Shown: one piece after another, positions 6,712 to 8,969 of the stretch
Position numbering within the stretch: the first letter of the stretch is position 1
How the letters are laid out: every line of letters starts with the position of its first letter
From: an uncultured Lachnospiraceae bacterium
GTDB taxonomy: Bacteria; Bacillota; Clostridia; Lachnospirales; Lachnospiraceae
Direction: 5' to 3'
Assembly: GCA_902496125.1 (NCBI GenBank)
Contig: CABUZU010000082.1
Coordinates: forward strand, 1-8,969
Length of the DNA: 8,969 bases
Made by a program: the position numbers and the translations under genes
The notes under the pieces: generated by a model
What the model was told of the DNA's origin: nothing
The model's database searches: none
Seen by the model: the letters and a program-made list of their open reading frames with translations, nothing else

Positions 6712-6740
6712 TTGTTAAATGAATGTTTTTACGCTATGAT
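6712..6740 (+). promoter_or_regulatory. Predicted sigma-A promoter of the ene-reductase gene
   Basis: TTGTTA (6712-6717) and TATGAT (6735-6740) are separated by exactly 17 bases. They match the consensus at 4 of 6 and 5 of 6 positions. Transcription would start near 6747, leaving a leader of about 74 bases. A small inverted repeat TATG-N7-CATA (6735-6749) covers the -10 and start point and could hold a repressor or be incidental. Confidence 0.65.
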
Positions 6741-6820
6741 ACAGACATAACGAAACAACAAAAACAAACACGACCTCACTACAATTATTAAAAAACATTT
6801 TAGGAGGATTAATTTTCATT

Positions 6821-8821
6821 ATGAGAAGTGAATACCAACATATTTTTGAACCTTTAACTATTCGTAGAATGACTTTAAAAAATAGAATTATGATGACACC
6901 TATGGGAACCAACTATGGCGAACAAAGTGGTGAAATGAGTTTTCTTCATATTAATTATTATGAATTAAGAGCTAAAGGTGGTACTGGTCTTATTATGGTA
7001 GAAAATGCTAGTGTAGACTCTCCTCAGGGTTCTAACGGAACTACCCAGATTCGTATTGACCATGACAACTATATTCCTCGTTTATTTAAATTAACTGAAA
7101 CCGTTCATCAGCACGGTGCTTGCATTGGCGTTCAGATTAACCACGCTGGAGCTTCTGCACAATCAGCCCGTATTAATATGCAACCTGTTTCTGCTTCAAA
7201 CATCCCTTCAAAATCAAGTGGCGAAATCCCAAGACCATTAGAAAAAGATGAAATCCTTCACATCGTTAAAAAATACGGTGAAGCCGCAAAACGTGCCCAA
7301 ATTGCTGGTTTTGACTGTGTAGAAATTCACGCTGGTCATTCCTATTTAATTAGCCAGTTCTTATCCCCTCTTACAAATAATAGAACTGACGAATTTGGTG
7401 GCTCTGCTGAAAACCGTGCAAGATTTGCTAAAATGATTGTTGAAGAAGTTCGTGCACAAGTTGGACCTTTCTTCCCAATCTTCGTCCGTATCAGTGCTGA
7501 TGAATTTTTAGAAGGTGGTAATACCCTAGAAGATTGCCTTGATTATTTAAAATACTTTGAGAAAGAAGTCGATGTATTCGACGTATCCGCAGCGTTAAAC
7601 GGTTCCTTACAAAATCAAATCGATGCAAACTACCTTCCAGATGGCTGGCGTTCTTATATGGCAAAGGCTGTAAAAGAACGCTATGGCAAACTTTGTGTAA
7701 CTATGGGAAATATCCGTGACCCTAAAGTAGCTGAAAAAATCTTAGCAGACGGTGATGCTGATTTAATCGGTATGGGACGTGGATTAATAGCCGACCCTGA
7801 CTGGGTAAATAAAGTCGAATTTGGCGATGTTTGTGATATCCGTAAATGTATCTCTTGTAACATTGGTTGTGCTGGTAACCGTATTGGTATTAACCGTCCA
7901 ATCCGTTGCACAATAAACCCTGCTGTTCCAAATGGCGATACCTATAAGAAATTACACGTTAATAAACCTTGTAATGTAGTGGTAATCGGTGGTGGTACTG
8001 CTGGTATGGAAGCTGCTTGTACTGCTGCTGAGGTAGGATGTACAACATTCTTAATTGAAAAACAAGACCATTTAGGCGGGCTTGCTGCTGAAATTTCTAA
8101 AATCCCTGACAAGAAACGTTTAGCAGACTTCCCTAATTATTTAATTCACCGTGCAGAAAAATTAAAAAACCTTTTCATTTTTACCAATACAGATGCAACT
8201 GTTGACTTTGTGAAAAACTTAAAACCAAACATCATTGTCAATGCAACTGGTTCACTTCCTCTACTCCCTCCAATCAAGGGACTTCATGACCACATTGACA
8301 AAGAAGGCAGTAAAGTTTCTTCCATCTTAAACATGATTAACCATATTAACGACTATCCTAAGGATTTAACTGGTAAGAAAGTCGTTGTAATTGGTGGCGG
8401 TGCCGTTGGTCTTGATGTAGTAGAATTTTTTGCACCAAGGGGAGCTGAGGTTAGCATCGTAGAAATGATGCCAATTATCGGAAACGGTATCGACCCTGTA
8501 TCCAAAGTAGGAACTTTCACTCTTATGGATAAGTATGGCGTTCGTCAGATGCCAAACACTGCTCTTCAAGAAGTAAAAGCAGATTCCTTCTTAGTTAAAA
8601 CAAGCGAAGGCGATGAAGAATTACCATTTGATTATGGATTTGTATGTCTTGGTATGAAAGCAAACAACCCTGTTCTTTCTAATATTCAAGAAGCTTACAA
8701 AGACAATAACGATGTAGAAATCGTAAACATTGGTGATAGCGTCAGAGCTCGTAGAATTATTGAAGGAACTTCTGAAGGTAGAAATATCCTAAATACTTTA
8801 GAAAAGAGAAGCTTCCTATAG
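6821..8821 (+). CDS. FMN/4Fe-4S/FAD ene-reductase (2-enoate reductase / 2,4-dienoyl-CoA reductase family)
   Basis: Soluble NAD(P)H-dependent flavoprotein expected to reduce an activated C=C bond. Residues 1-340 form the Old Yellow Enzyme barrel: QINHAG (105-110), VEIHAGHSYL (167-176) with His170, His173 and the likely proton donor Tyr175, VRIS (222-225), MGNIRDP (295-301) and phosphate-binding GMGRGLIADPDW (317-328). A 4Fe-4S cluster site follows with Cys343, Cys346, Cys350 and Cys363. The FAD motif is VVVIGGGTAG (386-395), the NAD(P)H motif VVVIGGGAVG (521-530), and NIGD (636-639) closes the FAD site. The 666 residues match clostridial 2-enoate reductase and FadH. The HGDR motif I recall as marking bilirubin reductase is absent. 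No histidine occurs at 253-280, where FadH carries a second active-site His. AGGAGG lies 13 bases before the ATG, slightly far. The substrate is unknown; context suggests a hydroaromatic or cinnamate-type enoate. Confidence 0.93.
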   Translation: MRSEYQHIFEPLTIRRMTLKNRIMMTPMGTNYGEQSGEMSFLHINYYELRAKGGTGLIMVENASVDSPQGSNGTTQIRIDHDNYIPRLFKLTETVHQHGACIGVQINHAGASAQSARINMQPVSASNIPSKSSGEIPRPLEKDEILHIVKKYGEAAKRAQIAGFDCVEIHAGHSYLISQFLSPLTNNRTDEFGGSAENRARFAKMIVEEVRAQVGPFFPIFVRISADEFLEGGNTLEDCLDYLKYFEKEVDVFDVSAALNGSLQNQIDANYLPDGWRSYMAKAVKERYGKLCVTMGNIRDPKVAEKILADGDADLIGMGRGLIADPDWVNKVEFGDVCDIRKCISCNIGCAGNRIGINRPIRCTINPAVPNGDTYKKLHVNKPCNVVVIGGGTAGMEAACTAAEVGCTTFLIEKQDHLGGLAAEISKIPDKKRLADFPNYLIHRAEKLKNLFIFTNTDATVDFVKNLKPNIIVNATGSLPLLPPIKGLHDHIDKEGSKVSSILNMINHINDYPKDLTGKKVVVIGGGAVGLDVVEFFAPRGAEVSIVEMMPIIGNGIDPVSKVGTFTLMDKYGVRQMPNTALQEVKADSFLVKTSEGDEELPFDYGFVCLGMKANNPVLSNIQEAYKDNNDVEIVNIGDSVRARRIIEGTSEGRNILNTLEKRSFL

Positions 8822-8861
8822 AATACTCCAATAACAGAAAGCCTCAGTTATTTGACATACT

Positions 8862-8906
8862 ACCGCCGCACGCTCGTGACTTTAGTCGTGAGTTAGGCGG
8901 TTTTTT
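8862..8906 (+). terminator. Hairpin with T-run after the reductase gene (intrinsic terminator)
   Basis: ACCGCC (8862-8867) pairs with GGCGGT (8896-8901). An inner stem, 8873-8880 with 8885-8892, includes two G-T pairs and closes a TTTA loop, with an internal bulge between the stems. TTTTTT follows at 8901-8906. It lies about 40 bases after the reductase stop codon, so it probably ends that transcript. The two-part stem with an internal bulge is more elaborate than a simple terminator and resembles subterminal hairpins at ends of IS200/IS605-type elements; this alternative is weak without the adjoining sequence. Confidence 0.75.
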
Positions 8907-8908
8907 AC

Positions 8909-8937
8909 TTGAATTTTGATGAAACCTATGGTATAAT
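8909..8937 (+). promoter_or_regulatory. Strong predicted promoter reading off the right edge
   Basis: TTGAAT (8909-8914) and a perfect TATAAT (8932-8937) are spaced by 17 bases, immediately after the terminator. A transcript would start near 8944, where an ATG opens a frame that runs to the window end (MNKTNYFS and onward). There is no ribosome site before that ATG, so either it is leaderless or the true start lies beyond the window. The next gene cannot be identified from eight codons. Confidence 0.6.
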
Positions 8938-8969
8938 AATTATATGAATAAAACTAATTATTTTTCAAT

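Noticed and set aside
4724..6780. ACCTCACT present in both divergent intergenic regions (4724-4731 and 6773-6780)
   Set aside because: One shared 8-mer between two regions of about 200 bases is expected by chance, and its orientation relative to the target genes is opposite in the two places.
6821..8821. Bilirubin reductase (BilR)
   Set aside because: The family is shared, but the recalled HGDR signature is replaced by HAGHSY, and no flavodoxin-like or MarR-type companion gene is present.
6821..8821. Fatty-acid 2,4-dienoyl-CoA reductase (FadH) as the specific function
   Set aside because: The domain plan fits, but there are no beta-oxidation genes nearby and no His in the region of the second catalytic His. 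Only the family-level call is kept.
8831..8851. Short inverted repeat ATAAC/GTTAT just after the reductase stop
   Set aside because: It has only five outer pairs plus an interrupted inner stem, and no T-run. The hairpin at 8862-8906 is the convincing terminator.

Overview
The window looks like chromosomal DNA of a low-GC anaerobic Firmicute, most likely a Clostridia/Lachnospiraceae-type gut bacterium. The reasons are AT-rich codon use, strong AGGAGG-type ribosome binding sites, sigma-A-like promoters, and a clostridial 2-enoate-reductase-type flavoenzyme. Taxonomy is inferred from style only.

Layout. Bases 10-4664 (minus strand) hold a tightly spaced five-gene operon. In transcription order it encodes a YdiB-type quinate/shikimate dehydrogenase, a YdiN-like MFS transporter, a type I 3-dehydroquinate dehydratase (aroD), and the small and large membrane subunits of a TRAP transporter (dctQ, dctM). 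A ribosome binding site straddling the dctM stop shows that the operon continues off the left edge, plausibly into the missing TRAP binding protein. Bases 4848-5732 (plus) and 5727-6611 (minus) are two paralogous 294-residue LysR regulators that converge and overlap by 6 bp. Bases 6821-8821 (plus) encode a 666-residue FMN/4Fe-4S/FAD ene-reductase of the FadH/2-enoate reductase family. A GC-rich hairpin with a T-run follows, and a strong promoter near the right edge points into the next, unseen unit.

How it may work. The operon combines uptake with quinate <-> 3-dehydroquinate <-> 3-dehydroshikimate <-> shikimate chemistry, and no other aro genes are present. It therefore reads as a hydroaromatic-acid utilisation cassette rather than aromatic amino acid biosynthesis. 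The ydiN/ydiB/aroD association recalls the same neighbourhood in Escherichia coli. The flavoenzyme could reduce a ring C=C of 3-dehydroshikimate or shikimate. Alternatively it could reduce the side chain of a cinnamate such as caffeate released with quinate from chlorogenate. Either would give an NADH sink for quinate oxidation; this coupling is inference.

Regulation. Each LysR gene is divergent from a target: LysR-1 from the ydiB operon, LysR-2 from the reductase, giving a mirror-image layout. The first divergent region has an 8-bp inverted repeat fitting the LysR T-N11-A rule, centred about 65 bp upstream of the predicted operon start. No tRNA, rRNA, CRISPR array or complete mobile element was seen.
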